Assembly: GCA_020057115.1 (NCBI GenBank)
Contig: JAGVGJ010000003.1
Span: forward strand, 164,528 to 204,981
Reading direction: 5' to 3'
DNA from: Candidatus Omnitrophota bacterium
GTDB lineage: Bacteria > Omnitrophota > Gorgyraeia > 2-01-FULL-45-10
DNA: 40,454 bases
This document shows, in pieces, positions 18,601 to 23,636 of the stretch. The position numbers and the translations under genes were made by a program. Every line of letters starts with the position of its first letter. The first letter of the stretch is position 1. The notes under the pieces are model-generated. The model worked only from the letters and a program-made list of their open reading frames with translations, was not told the origin of the DNA and made no database searches.

Positions 18601-20340
18601 CTTATACTTCTCTGTCCAATCCTTCTTTGTCGCTTCCAGGTTATCAGGCGCGACTTCTTTTAAATTTAGCGCTATCGCGTAGGCAAGGTCTTTTATATCG
18701 CCGGTCGAGAAATACTGGTATACCGCGAGCTTATACTCGCCCGATTTCACGAGTGCCTGATATGGCTCCGGCTTCTTCGTTAATATGGCTATATATGGCC
18801 TGTCCTCTCCGGTCTTGAATTTAGGCATTATGACCATGTATGAGAGGCCCCGCTCTTTCATCAGCTCTGATATGCCCTGGGAATGGAATCCGCCCGTTAT
18901 CAAGGCGGCTACATGTTTCCCCTCTTCCTTCATGCGCCAGATGGTGTTCTTGAGCATCGCGTTATTGCGCTCCTGGGCGACATTGTAGAAATTGATGGCT
19001 TCATCGGTCCTGTCGAATACGGCTTTCAGGTCATACTGCGGCCTGCCAAGGCTGATACCGTATTTTTTGGAAGCATTATCGATGAAAGACCCGAAGGCTG
19101 CGGCACTAAACTCATCTTTGTGCTTTATTAGGTATTCAGTATCTCCGTTAGAAAGGGATATATCGAAAAGCCCTTTTAATATCCTGGCTTTGTCCTCCAG
19201 GCCATAGAGCGCCTTCTCATCGTCATTTGAGAATAGCCTGTCCTTTATCGAAGCTTCAAGCGCGGCAAATTCGGAATGCAGGCTTATGACATCTATCTCT
19301 TCGTAGACAGATACGTATTTTGCGAAGTTTATGAGGTTCTTGAAAGGCGTGGGGTTTATCCTCTCTTCTTCGGCCAGATCCGCGAGATATCTATGGAAAG
19401 CGCCCTGAGATATCTTCCCGGCTTTAAAGTCTACGGACTTCAGCACCAGCTCTTCCAGCTTCGCCTTGACTATGCGCTTGGACAGCTCGTCTATCAGGAC
19501 CTTGCGCTCGTCATTGGCAAGGTCAAAGTTTATGACCTTCTCAAGCTCTATCGATACGAGCATCCTTGAGATATTCTCGAACCTCTTTATGTCGATATTG
19601 TTCTCTCTGGCTATAGCTGAAACGTAATTCCAGTAATCCGCGAAACTCGATTTGGAATCTTTATGCAGGCGTGAAACCTCTAGGAATTTCTTTAGCTTCG
19701 GCGAATATATCTTATCTTCCATCCGCCTTAAAAGAGCATCCAGGCTATTGAGCGAGCGCATTGCTTCCCGGCCGTCATTCATAACGGTCTTCAGGAGCTC
19801 CAGGTTCTTCTTATAAAGCACATTATCTTCTATGCCGTATAAGGCGATGTCTTTATCGGAAGTGGCTGCGAAGAACTCGCCTGCAGACATCTTGCCTTCC
19901 TGCATCAATGTCTCTGCGGTCTTTTTCCTGATATCCTTATAGGGGAAAGTCTTTAATAGCGACGTATCGACATAACCTTCGGAGCCTTCTACGGCGATGA
20001 GGTTTAAGTCATAGTTCGAGGCAAGGCTGTCGAGCATATTTACGATCGAGTGCTGGGCGGACAATGACGCGTGGGCATCCTGGATATTTATGACCAGATC
20101 ATCGCTTGAACTGTGTATTGCGGAGTATGAGACTCTTCCTGTCTCGTGAGGAATGGTTATGTCGGTCCTCTTTACGACATCTGCCGTCGAAGAAGGCGAT
20201 GATGTCGCAGAAGCGGTAGACTTGGCATCGCCCCATATAGGACTCCCGCCCTGCGCCCACGTGATATCGTAGAGCAGGAACGTGAAGATAAGCGTTACCG
20301 CTATCGTCCTAAAATATAATGAGTGTTTGATCTTTTCCAT
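6634..20340 (-). CDS. Giant exported multidomain protein with PTS Enzyme I, HPr, kinase-like and 2H phosphoesterase-like domains
   Basis: One uninterrupted 4,568-codon frame (about 500 kDa). Residues 1-29 look like a signal peptide or membrane anchor (hydrophobic 12-28, possible cleavage after TWA). Domains in order: Tiki/TraB/ChaN-like (about 80-500; H90, E118, GGFHSQG with H486); a long unrecognised stretch; PTS Enzyme I-like swivel (phospho-acceptor H1673 in ITSHWVV) and PEP-binding barrel (GLGLVRTEYLF near 1810, VGIMIET, SVGTNDFSRF, catalytic C2103 in CFCGEMASW); HPr-like (H2291 in GMHQRPAAK); membrane module 1 (about 2395-2520); kinase-like (D3002 in DWKPAN, D3019 of DFG); 2H phosphoesterase-like (H3747, H3873); membrane module 2 (about 3945-4070); unrecognised C-terminal region. 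Active residues of Enzyme I and HPr are all kept, so a PEP-to-His relay is plausible. A signal peptide on a PEP-using protein is puzzling, because PEP is cytoplasmic. The start has only a weak ribosome-binding site. Domain calls are by motif; the role is unknown. Confidence 0.85.
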   Translation of the reverse strand: MEKIKHSLYFRTIAVTLIFTFLLYDITWAQGGSPIWGDAKSTASATSSPSSTADVVKRTDITIPHETGRVSYSAIHSSSDDLVINIQDAHASLSAQHSIVNMLDSLASNYDLNLIAVEGSEGYVDTSLLKTFPYKDIRKKTAETLMQEGKMSAGEFFAATSDKDIALYGIEDNVLYKKNLELLKTVMNDGREAMRSLNSLDALLRRMEDKIYSPKLKKFLEVSRLHKDSKSSFADYWNYVSAIARENNIDIKRFENISRMLVSIELEKVINFDLANDERKVLIDELSKRIVKAKLEELVLKSVDFKAGKISQGAFHRYLADLAEEERINPTPFKNLINFAKYVSVYEEIDVISLHSEFAALEASIKDRLFSNDDEKALYGLEDKARILKGLFDISLSNGDTEYLIKHKDEFSAAAFGSFIDNASKKYGISLGRPQYDLKAVFDRTDEAINFYNVAQERNNAMLKNTIWRMKEEGKHVAALITGGFHSQGISELMKERGLSYMVIMPKFKTGEDRPYIAILTKKPEPYQALVKSGEYKLAVYQYFSTGDIKDLAYAIALNLKEVAPDNLEATKKDWTEKYKLVYESLPENREKSVAAKRLTPEEFDEILKLFTVESIIKFNQTEKVELNGEKVLGIIGYGKPAQEAAPAVVEYDKRAEAVREITTRFLNDEKIEMDLDNNIRGKITMRQAIGLVEWYEGRVRENRKESLSAIAKIAFSLGAYFRSPENLTGLNKTPSGEILSEKDHTTLVDTMRDRINNALLSMSISSESGIRSIPRQGDPDKHILRLHKSILELEGILGGLVGLESFDAYEKHPGYMDIRFANKPLKDPIKPVDPASLGLKPQIPPVATGAITLYSFPGMLFDLELYKKMASRILFFIRAWLFRKREFTDVEMFARKARAGEEFIVELDTELHMDMNTMRALLRSKNYIAVGKTPGTYKYKFKMSGKDYAMSRDLGEGFEYEGCVRPPVGRNKDIAHLPLREDLKASKDGWMYIISEKGVTWFRADPMFVTAIHSAKKTDYDYLKFLRLLSKSDPEIIEEMFAEEFSYDGEARAAIDLDPRSGMIPKNPLLQFQAFIDSARWQYYHHEDKLVVDKIEFSRDADGVKMLKDHLAVTNRLAPMEIEVESLGTLKFMVDTEIIRLCAYYKIDLEKLLRKEIPESLKVRGPGAYDGVDKTPITIGMLDRSLAIIEDHQRNNFIGINRLIFDSVAQRVPKDTRKGALETLLVVGITHEIRYESGETDEERITEEDKILTAIMSTTAPHRKRVIRDIIHALKNVSSKSLYVNALEELPPVLPESGEYPLFEGSAGFKTEEAHGGTWDAFAKTLWQVAQNIQIPWRHKHPIAELTNELALSDPEAFKIKIIDDHVLIATRMRPGSRERIEGMMGNISGLVKGYDIPPKLTRDYNNNRITVEVHSFKAKDGAAKSEALALLQSNDINYSGHSTIPNYTTSGLLAQLVTKVYELEKPSKVPKYIEAKTLENAIKEARGKMALHIAEMGKQAYLAADYLKQLDMTLGKFDPKAYKDPADGLNALHAIIDGEISEFREAIQRSESQIRKAEEGLKKIDMEVNAGNLAYVKQAKAIRKGIVLWQTNRDHFMYSEKMWQQLWFYLLNPEGSFEDKTNEIRAVGHTIPEGSPIILFVKTLEPIKLDSLRKRYNIQGIVTSGVSITSHWVVYAKQNGIPVIIVDTAKQHDFIKEIEKIIDDTQAALDRNKEDAPRMNKQMAIILSDSAGTGEVILRPHIESVRAMESTALSEMALDKVARKGISAPLQEVKLGYTDLKVALMANADNVTEAGKAADHQAAGLGLVRTEYLFKDDNVFEPEKKNVNTNQYVKDYLELFFMQKKDGMKRITRKRLKDKLKEYFKALAREEESLPVTIRMIDFEPDINKRLLIHSKLAEEGIAMNELSGANFYYKSELGKDIVSIELEAAMEAYLEGSRNIRVLFPMVNSMEDVRLLIHSRQGDSILETVKNKVALAAVSESDAQAPDKDKRLAAISADLTKMPVGIMIETDEARRNRRELLEAEAIDFYSVGTNDFSRFVMGQALGLSEPLDRDSPFDKKFLSILQTEVLQGVTEILETIRDINRKRMAEKSHPKELCFCGEMASWYNFMVFLVLKADKLGIKPGEIPMSLSMAGYRVPEVSMFLESIGEKYYEGINTFLKSIKDELGIVPVDHLAGKIAEDIFKDIKARADIADERKAISENLKAISEEELMNSPDDTRTLYTLELLSRKDGRIDKLPSQWEKPVQVALASVEAGLGLGTLVESKEAWLPVSKISESLRIATSAGMHQRPAAKIFKLYYLPKYRNNIRLFMESIQKPGKEKQICDERMKGPADIMYYHLTHGDIANIRIEGTSEEVARDFLKDILKVVDDTNSQMIFALMPKAPPAEPHAFKVLSGWSLLGLGGGLDWAAIFGGLTGYLTYYMSNNWDILSTMSACNTVMLAIIGLMFTVTSFIRVFASLSAIHFAHPDFSPWRILRHDIGHDIGALTKLQDISPNTYKHIVYHETFKYHVPALSAFTPLLMSIKDLLVMLGIKAPQKYWMPDLHNKYALMNAEGAITGTGSPRYDKALSDAIDLIKKKRLLAPEQLRVLEGKFSIVPIQNREYLADVYHNPSGEGWIVAVNEMLLEHYQANEDVMKTKLAYLLARQFDYILFEKFAREHNISPLPSLAETTTITLLRDTSRLNEHKDDCQKLLKFHEIMRILQSNAKYFGFEDHYRKLVETIQNGGFYGINFIGQPAWLDHIIAFYNNNKHYYGVKWYQPFDASITALDVKHILKYLRWYENNADFWLRPQLDNDKTILTTPAGKDIPLYYDNGKKNYTKEDLRDRLMPPEDKDFLSKTIQELYGRPVDMAEVSDIFVHYLGSGNKKDAFSYIIVTKDGPFEFVILLPFRKPFALAEEGKPVEEKSLLDSLTELDFLKWASAQYSEHAPRVGAVIFGKEKDNVIQMSVSYAGKDLSYIVDPANQELTPEAKREFLRACITTFTGSLFRMKGFQNVGDWKPANTALLDWNVNMVDFGRPIYGDKNVAITRVLNFMFSDGLDWAFTEIGFIDSRVRSETFFNGIIDVFANYSGKDKGNVNEPYRVALGIDFLTSVYEEPYRFLDEVNGALDEEMKDLLKDSLPRLITAYKPSYLLGEKTLIEDLNWGHVSERFVNIKPESADVDFNSRNMIRQSKFPTNPYWYIARSAGLREGVVGVDDLNPEEMKRTLDVILMDHMAVPGDEYLILLKKFADKLKVETITPASKEEYRAIIRTLSEQVACLCQNDVLNRRKVVVNIALDGDMILGLSPVQVRHMLGKLTYLPQNYEPTLDNIHVAMRKEEVVLLEAIKWLKAHGSREGNVLGDLVSKAATKFLRFGNEASEAEITINNEELTDKTLEHVGKSPDAAIKAAAELLVNGAVAKGVTRLIVSDPDIAEAAKISARDRGFLLNIMMEKPVVAKASKEAAMPRAPPESERSRVKAIIENIDNASMQQGITPLGYDKVAKEKDLNDILFQGSQALVTGSELKQLIMDEEREHYYSIVDIDNSNKVLEIVYFGINNEAAPASMPGKPVVPVAKYAFKGIVKLARKLVCNEIIVRVPVANISMIDIFKNIAKKIDKYVHVVSTTSEIVGPERVFTYKLVSDQVAAHKPGEKLFYEPALDGAYEELYRRFKDIKPERNRCLDHAGLDTVAGRFERAEGSNEFKRDAEGRLVPVKDDAYLGLVDLSILPQSSAVKMLNQLRDDILKILPKDVEAYKVEDTAYHVTILIMQEMMGFAGGTSEVTSREREKLTAIFKQAAMPTTGEPIEIVSKKDLEDILDGFKKIASVQPSFKLRLEGLRIGADGGVIAVWKDSGEIRHMRGEFNKKVLLKHGGTRRLVKGDDKDRFTIHTTLLRLVTDVDPKTLAALKHVAEKYKDISSKNITIDVNQISVCHENQWLHAQKHKTIGPPVQLKRPKGHAFRAISLWSITGLGGGVDWVAVSGIGASFAFNIIINNWNNLPNVVLGAYAFFGIAALAVMVSAASRIWQAVVAIIIAHPELDVWQALRHDIGHDEEALQQLKELSPGTWYQVKYHELFGSHVAGLWAFIPGAVGSGVIKRIDDIEETRDILAISEDEYEAVLTKNRMQEVGAPENYIKLADNKIEEFRAEARARKKEDVDRAAKRLESAATSAEANVLVTGLIMAGASEEMIRKGDAKVAELRNHEAEREKLKARARRKILVGIPVEYVDATGVTRHDKIISDAVKQAAGAVPEDVSVVFFEDTGDVKKNVREVEKIAHNMGAALGIALDKDMIGDYRGRPASLENLARELLIMTSRNLFVIGNPDIAKLDKTRVELLDEKELSRIEAVLNTMLPPAASKDMLKRGVYNMRMEAVAEQVQGMPLEYRLLAIKAAIRGGKKIISIRADSLGELKLLAEAHRSRMKLAGFFDRERIPLRLQVRLTVTPEERVALTNKMPDILRQMAIDDILFDSDVVLVDKAIADTATVKSIYDNLALYGPGNITIVERAKAGRDESEVPEGAIFMEYEDAFVMPYHYDAAIEAMTRPSEPLLSDRYKKWFRIKPAEKFDFEQLRRELDQYKAVLMAA
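8100..8520 (-). other. Giant protein: membrane module 2
   Basis: Encodes about residues 3940-4080. Order: ITGLGGGVDWVAV, two hydrophobic helices, an AHPELDVWQALRHDIGHD segment (H4031, H4035), then YHELFGSHVAGL (H4057, E4058, H4063). It is clearly homologous to module 1 in both motif order and spacing. The conserved His/Asp/Glu set could bind a metal, but I do not recognise the family. Confidence 0.7.
8680..9250 (-). other. Giant protein: 2H phosphoesterase-like domain
   Basis: Two HxT motifs, YHVTI (H3747) and FTIHTTLLR (H3873), are separated by about 126 residues. The intervening strand pattern includes a LRLEGLRIGADGGVIAVW-like segment. This is the layout of 2H phosphoesterases, which cut cyclic phosphates or 2',5' linkages. 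It is a motif-level call; the spacing is slightly long. Confidence 0.55.
10950..11770 (-). other. Giant protein: protein-kinase-like domain
   Basis: A GSGNKKDAFSYII segment (near residue 2868) resembles a glycine-rich loop. About 130 residues later comes VGDWKPANTALLDWNVNMV ending in DFG (D3002, N3007, D3019), matching the kinase catalytic loop DxKPxN and the metal-binding DFG. The His/Tyr usually two before the catalytic Asp is Val here. It is closest in style to aminoglycoside-phosphotransferase or atypical kinases. Confidence 0.6.
12770..13165 (-). other. Giant protein: membrane module 1
   Basis: Encodes about residues 2393-2524, directly after the HPr-like domain. Order: LLGLGGGLDWAAIFGG, two hydrophobic helices, ILRHDIGHD (H2482, H2486), then YHETFKYHVPAL (H2508, E2509, H2514). 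It is paralogous to module 2 about 1,550 residues further on. Confidence 0.7.
13200..15870 (-). other. Giant protein: PTS Enzyme I-like and HPr-like segment
   Basis: Covers about residues 1490-2380. The swivel domain has the acceptor His at 1673. The PEP-binding barrel keeps the family's Arg (VRTEYLF, IRMIDFEPD), Glu (GIMIET), Asn-Asp (GTNDF) and Cys (C2103) positions. An HPr-like domain follows with H2291 and the Arg two residues on (MHQRPAAK). In ordinary PTS the order is separate proteins or HPr first; here HPr comes after Enzyme I. Confidence 0.8.
18850..20120 (-). other. Giant protein: Tiki/TraB/ChaN-like domain
   Basis: The segment after the signal peptide has NIQDAHASLSAQHSI (H90, Q96), AVEGSEG (E118) and, near its end, ALITGGFHSQGI (H486). 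This matches the conserved DxH...Q, E and GxxH layout of the haem-uptake/Tiki/TraB superfamily, some of whose members are metalloproteases. A long helical insertion lies between the motifs. Confidence 0.55.
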
Positions 20341-20409
20341 TGGCCTATATGTGAAATGTTACTAGTAGCGAATATAAACAAGGGTTTTGTTTTCTTAATA
20401 TACTAGCAT

Positions 20410-20438
20410 AGCATACCCTAATTATTGTAATATTTCAA
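20410..20438 (-). promoter_or_regulatory. Probable promoter of the giant gene
   Basis: TTGAAA (20438-20433), a 17-bp spacer and TATGCT (20415-20410) on the minus strand, about 70 bp before the start codon. The spacer and flanks are AT-rich. Confidence 0.55.
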
Positions 20439-20506
20439 CACAGATTTTCTGGCTTTTTTATAACTTAATGGTATGAGGTTTTTCTTCGAGGCAGGATAGG
20501 GCGTTC

Positions 20507-20665
20507 TTAAATTTCCCTCATCGCCCTACGTATCTTGATCGTCTTTTTCGATGAGAACTTATTGATGAACTTATTCATCTGATAAAGCCACTCGAGCTTC
20601 TTCTTGGCGGGTATCTTCATGTATCTGGAAAGCTTCTCTTCTTCCGTTTCCCATTTGGTTATCAT
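20507..20665 (-). CDS. Small basic protein, third gene of the AbiE operon
   Basis: A 52-residue frame starts with ATG at 20665, 9 bp after the AbiEii stop, behind a strong GGAGGG ribosome-binding site. The product begins MITKWETEEEKLSRYMKIPA, continues KKKLEWLYQMNKFINKFSS and ends in a basic tail. The pattern 'ipakkKLEWLyqmnkFi' resembles short proteins I have seen beside nucleotidyltransferase toxins, but I cannot name a family. Its tight coupling suggests a role with the toxin pair, perhaps as an accessory or binding partner. This is inference from position only. Confidence 0.7.
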   Translation of the reverse strand: MITKWETEEEKLSRYMKIPAKKKLEWLYQMNKFINKFSSKKTIKIRRAMREI

Positions 20666-20674
20666 TGAGCCCTC

Positions 20675-21490
20675 CTACTTCCCGCCCCCGAATACGTCCA
20701 TAATACTTTTGGCGATAATGGTTTTCTGCAGCAAGGCCAGCTCCCCTTTATCTTCCAGGAACCGCTCCACGTCCTTTTTTACAGCTCCAAAATCAATTTG
20801 CTCCAGCCTTTCAAGCAAATAAGCCATGATATTGCCTTCATCAAGCCCCACATCCTTTCCTTGCGTTTGCTTGATCGCGTTATTCAGCAACGCGTAATTA
20901 GGCTTGACCTTTTTGCCAAGATACCAGATAAGATCATAAAAATCCCTGCCTTTCGTATATTTTCGGAAAAAACATGCATGAAGCTTTGTGGCGTAAAGCG
21001 ATGGCAGCGCGAGATGAGTGATATTCAGCACATATATCTTATTCACCACCGTGCTTTCGACCTGGGCGCCTCCAGGAGGATTTGAATCCACCTCAAGCTT
21101 GATAGACAGCTTCTGGCCGGCTAACTCGGAAAGAGACAGTTCCTTAAGCAATCCCGGAAATTTGAGCATGCCGGCCTGTACCGTCTTTTCGATCCTCGTT
21201 TTCGCTTCAAGCTCAAGGCCGCGCAGCGCGAATTCGCGTTTTAGCTCATCAATGGTCGCGGAAAAATCATATCCCTTCTTATCGATGACGGAGAAATCCA
21301 TATCTTCCGAGAACCGTCTCATGTCGTAAATTATGCGCAGTGCCGTTCCTCCGACAAAAGCCATCTTCGAAAAATATCCTTTGTCATGCAAGATCTTAAG
21401 GCACACGAGCTGCAGCGTTTCCCTGAGCCTGTTGATCTTAGCCTCATTCGAGCTATCATCGGCGATCTGCTGCTGGAGGAAGTCGATCAT
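20675..21490 (-). CDS. abiEii: AbiEii/AbiGii-type nucleotidyltransferase toxin
   Basis: Toxin half of a type IV toxin-antitoxin pair related to the AbiE phage-abortive system. Members are nucleotidyltransferases; studied relatives (MenT) modify tRNA acceptor ends. The 271-residue protein has the nucleotidyltransferase core GGTALR at 47-52 and RFSEDMDFS at 59-67 (metal-binding Asp pair), then LPSLYATKLHA at 162-172 and KGRDFYDLIWYL at 180-191, all family hallmarks. Its ATG overlaps the antitoxin stop as ATGA, so the two are translationally coupled. The active-site residues look intact, so it is probably functional. Confidence 0.92.
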   Translation of the reverse strand: MIDFLQQQIADDSSNEAKINRLRETLQLVCLKILHDKGYFSKMAFVGGTALRIIYDMRRFSEDMDFSVIDKKGYDFSATIDELKREFALRGLELEAKTRIEKTVQAGMLKFPGLLKELSLSELAGQKLSIKLEVDSNPPGGAQVESTVVNKIYVLNITHLALPSLYATKLHACFFRKYTKGRDFYDLIWYLGKKVKPNYALLNNAIKQTQGKDVGLDEGNIMAYLLERLEQIDFGAVKKDVERFLEDKGELALLQKTIIAKSIMDVFGGGK

Positions 21491-22128
21491 CTATTTTTTT
21501 CCTTTCTGATAAATCCGCAAAGCATTTTGCAAATGCGGAGGAGCTTGCCGCTTTTAAAAAGTTTCGCGAACTCCATTATCGCGGCCGGGTCCAGCTCTTC
21601 GATATTCTGCAAACGATAAGACTCTTCAAATACCTTCTCGTCGCCCTCTTTGAATTTTCCGATATTCAAATAGATGAGATCGACCAATGCCTTTTCGGGC
21701 TTTGCGATAAAAAAAGCGAGGCCGGCATCTCCTTTTACCGCCTTAAAACCTCTGAACGCCTCGGGCTTAACATGCTGATACGCGAAAGTCCCCATCTCAT
21801 TAGTGACGCGAAATGTCTTCCTGGTGCTAATGCTTGTAACGTCACCCACCCTCTCCGGAATAAGGCCATAATACTGGAGGGCATACTCTAAGCTTACATA
21901 AGAAGGGCCATATAATTGATTAGCGATATATTGTCTGGGGAGCTCTATCTTCCTGTCGGCTTTATTAAGGAGATAAACCCCCCTTTTCAGCTTGACCAAC
22001 AACCGCTTCGCTGTCCAACGGTTCAGCTGGTTGCGGATAAGCTGTTTGTCATGACGCAGCGCGATCACATCTTTAGTAAAGATGATCGGCCATCTTTGAA
22101 CAGTTTCTTTAAATTCTCTGTATGTCAT
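21487..22128 (-). CDS. abiEi: AbiEi-type antitoxin / transcriptional repressor
   Basis: A 213-residue partner of the AbiEii toxin. The N-terminal winged-helix region (about residues 1-55, IRNQLNRWTAKRLLVKLKRG followed by VYLL) is the DNA-binding and antitoxicity part of the family. Then come YIANQLYGPSYVSLEYALQYYGLIPE near 68-93 and the C-terminal AbiEi_4-like domain with KPEKALVDLIYL. AbiEi proteins repress their own operon by binding inverted repeats, and a perfect one sits in the promoter here. First gene of a three-gene unit. Confidence 0.9.
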   Translation of the reverse strand: MTYREFKETVQRWPIIFTKDVIALRHDKQLIRNQLNRWTAKRLLVKLKRGVYLLNKADRKIELPRQYIANQLYGPSYVSLEYALQYYGLIPERVGDVTSISTRKTFRVTNEMGTFAYQHVKPEAFRGFKAVKGDAGLAFFIAKPEKALVDLIYLNIGKFKEGDEKVFEESYRLQNIEELDPAAIMEFAKLFKSGKLLRICKMLCGFIRKEKNR

Positions 22129-22139
22129 ATATATTTCCT

Positions 22140-22163
22140 TAATTAATCAAAAATGATTAATTA
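22140..22163 (-). promoter_or_regulatory. Perfect palindromic operator of the AbiE operon
   Basis: TAATTAATCA and TGATTAATTA form a perfect 10-bp inverted repeat around a 4-base spacer. It lies immediately downstream of the expected transcript start, 12 bp before the AbiEi start. Studied AbiEi antitoxins bind such inverted repeats cooperatively, so this is the likely autoregulatory site. Confidence 0.8.
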
Positions 22164-22171
22164 CAGAAATA

Positions 22172-22200
22172 AGTATACACTATCTTGCAGATTTTGTCAA
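22172..22200 (-). promoter_or_regulatory. Consensus promoter of the AbiE operon
   Basis: TTGACA (22200-22195), 17 bp, TATACT (22177-22172) on the minus strand. It has the same boxes and spacing as the dcw promoter. The operator palindrome begins about 9 bp downstream of the -10. Confidence 0.85.
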
Positions 22201-22248
22201 TATCTTAGGCTGGATTTGTTGCAGGAACTTAGTAAACAATTTTCTATC

Positions 22249-23559
22249 TCACAAATAATACACCGGAGCGAAGACCACGTCTGTTTTACCCCGCTTGATT
22301 TCCCCCCAGAAATTCTTCGTCAATACAAGCGCCCGGGACGGTTTAAATGTATCAATAAAACTCGCCAGGCTCTTTGTCATCTTCTCAGAGTCAAACATGC
22401 TGTATTTAATTTCGAAAGGCATCATCTCATCATTCACGTGCATCACAAAATCAACCTCTGCCCCCGACTTGGTCCGCCAAAAGTTGATCCTGTCCACGTC
22501 TCCATACGCTTGATTCAGCCTGATAAAACACGCATTCTCTATAAGCGCGCCCGCGTCTGAGCGCTTGTCGAGCGTTTTCATATCCTCCATGATATTATTT
22601 CTGAAACCAAGATCAAAGAAATATATCTTCGGGTTCTTGGAAAGTTCTTTCTGTTTATTCCTGAAAAATGGCCTCACGGGTTTGCAAACAAACGTCTCCT
22701 CGAGTATAGCTAGATGATTTTTCAGCTTGCGATGGTCCAGCCCTGATGCCTGGCCCAGGTTCTGGTAGACGACGATATTACCGATCTGAGTAGCTAAATA
22801 CTGGGTAAGGAGAAAAAGGTTCTTTTCAGTAGCCAGTTCCAATAAAGTCGTTACATCTTTCAGGATATAATTGTTATAGATATCCGCTAATACCTTCTTG
22901 CGCACATCCCGGCCATCCGTCAGCGCAACAGCCGGATACCCTCCCCAGATCGAAAAGGATTCAAAGGCCATGGTAAATTCCTCGTAGAACGGATCCGTCT
23001 CGCGCCTTATCTTGACATCACTGCCGTGGCGGATAAACTCTGAGATCTGCCTCGTCCGCTCCCCATGCACTCGAGCCAGCCTATCATCTGTCGCCTTCAG
23101 ATATTCCCCAAAATTAAACGGATACAGGTGGAACGAGAGCATCCTGCCGACCATATATTTACCGACTTTCGCCTTAATATCCAGCGACGATGAACCGGTA
23201 ACAATAATCTTGATGCGGTCATCGCTCATCGTATCATAGATCAGTTTCAGCTTTTGGCCGCCATCGTCAGCGTATTGAAATTCATCGATCATAATATACG
23301 CTCGCTTGCCGGGCTCTTTCGGAAGATATGAGCTGATAAACGCGACAGGGTCGCGTTCAAATTCGATCATCAGCCTCCTATCCTCAAATGTAACCAGATG
23401 TACGGCATCCCCACCGACTTTCTCGGATTTCAGCAGGTACTCTTTTATCATTTTCAAAAGAGTCGTCTTGCCTGCCTGCCTGGGGCCCATGATCGATATG
23501 AACTCTTTTCGCGGCAAGAATGGTTTTATCGTGTCTATCAGATCTCTCTGAACAATCAT
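22249..23559 (-). CDS. AAA-type ATPase with C-terminal DUF4143 domain
   Basis: A 436-residue ATP-binding protein of a widespread accessory family of unknown function, often mobile and patchy. Walker A GPRQAGKTT is at 25-33, Walker B YIMIDEFQY at 88-96 and a sensor-like VTGSSSLDIK at 120-129. Then comes FHLYPFNFGEYL and a C-terminal region with FWRTKSGAEVDFV (about 360-373) and MPFEIKYS, an E..D..ExK pattern resembling a PD-(D/E)xK nuclease fold. It is a single-gene unit between the AbiE operon and the polysaccharide locus. Some relatives sit in defence islands, but no direct role is shown. Confidence 0.85.
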   Translation of the reverse strand: MIVQRDLIDTIKPFLPRKEFISIMGPRQAGKTTLLKMIKEYLLKSEKVGGDAVHLVTFEDRRLMIEFERDPVAFISSYLPKEPGKRAYIMIDEFQYADDGGQKLKLIYDTMSDDRIKIIVTGSSSLDIKAKVGKYMVGRMLSFHLYPFNFGEYLKATDDRLARVHGERTRQISEFIRHGSDVKIRRETDPFYEEFTMAFESFSIWGGYPAVALTDGRDVRKKVLADIYNNYILKDVTTLLELATEKNLFLLTQYLATQIGNIVVYQNLGQASGLDHRKLKNHLAILEETFVCKPVRPFFRNKQKELSKNPKIYFFDLGFRNNIMEDMKTLDKRSDAGALIENACFIRLNQAYGDVDRINFWRTKSGAEVDFVMHVNDEMMPFEIKYSMFDSEKMTKSLASFIDTFKPSRALVLTKNFWGEIKRGKTDVVFAPVYYL

Positions 23560-23594
23560 AATAGCCTCACTATTTTTACATTTACTACAATTCT

Positions 23595-23622
23595 AGTATA
23601 CCTTACTTTACACAATTGTCAA
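23595..23622 (-). promoter_or_regulatory. Consensus promoter of the AAA ATPase gene
   Basis: TTGACA (23622-23617), 16 bp, TATACT (23600-23595) on the minus strand. The -35 overlaps the palindrome ACAATTGT, and related GTAAAGTAAGG and GTAGTAAATG stretches follow, which may be regulator sites. Confidence 0.8.
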
Positions 23623-23636
23623 GGCTTGTACCCTTA

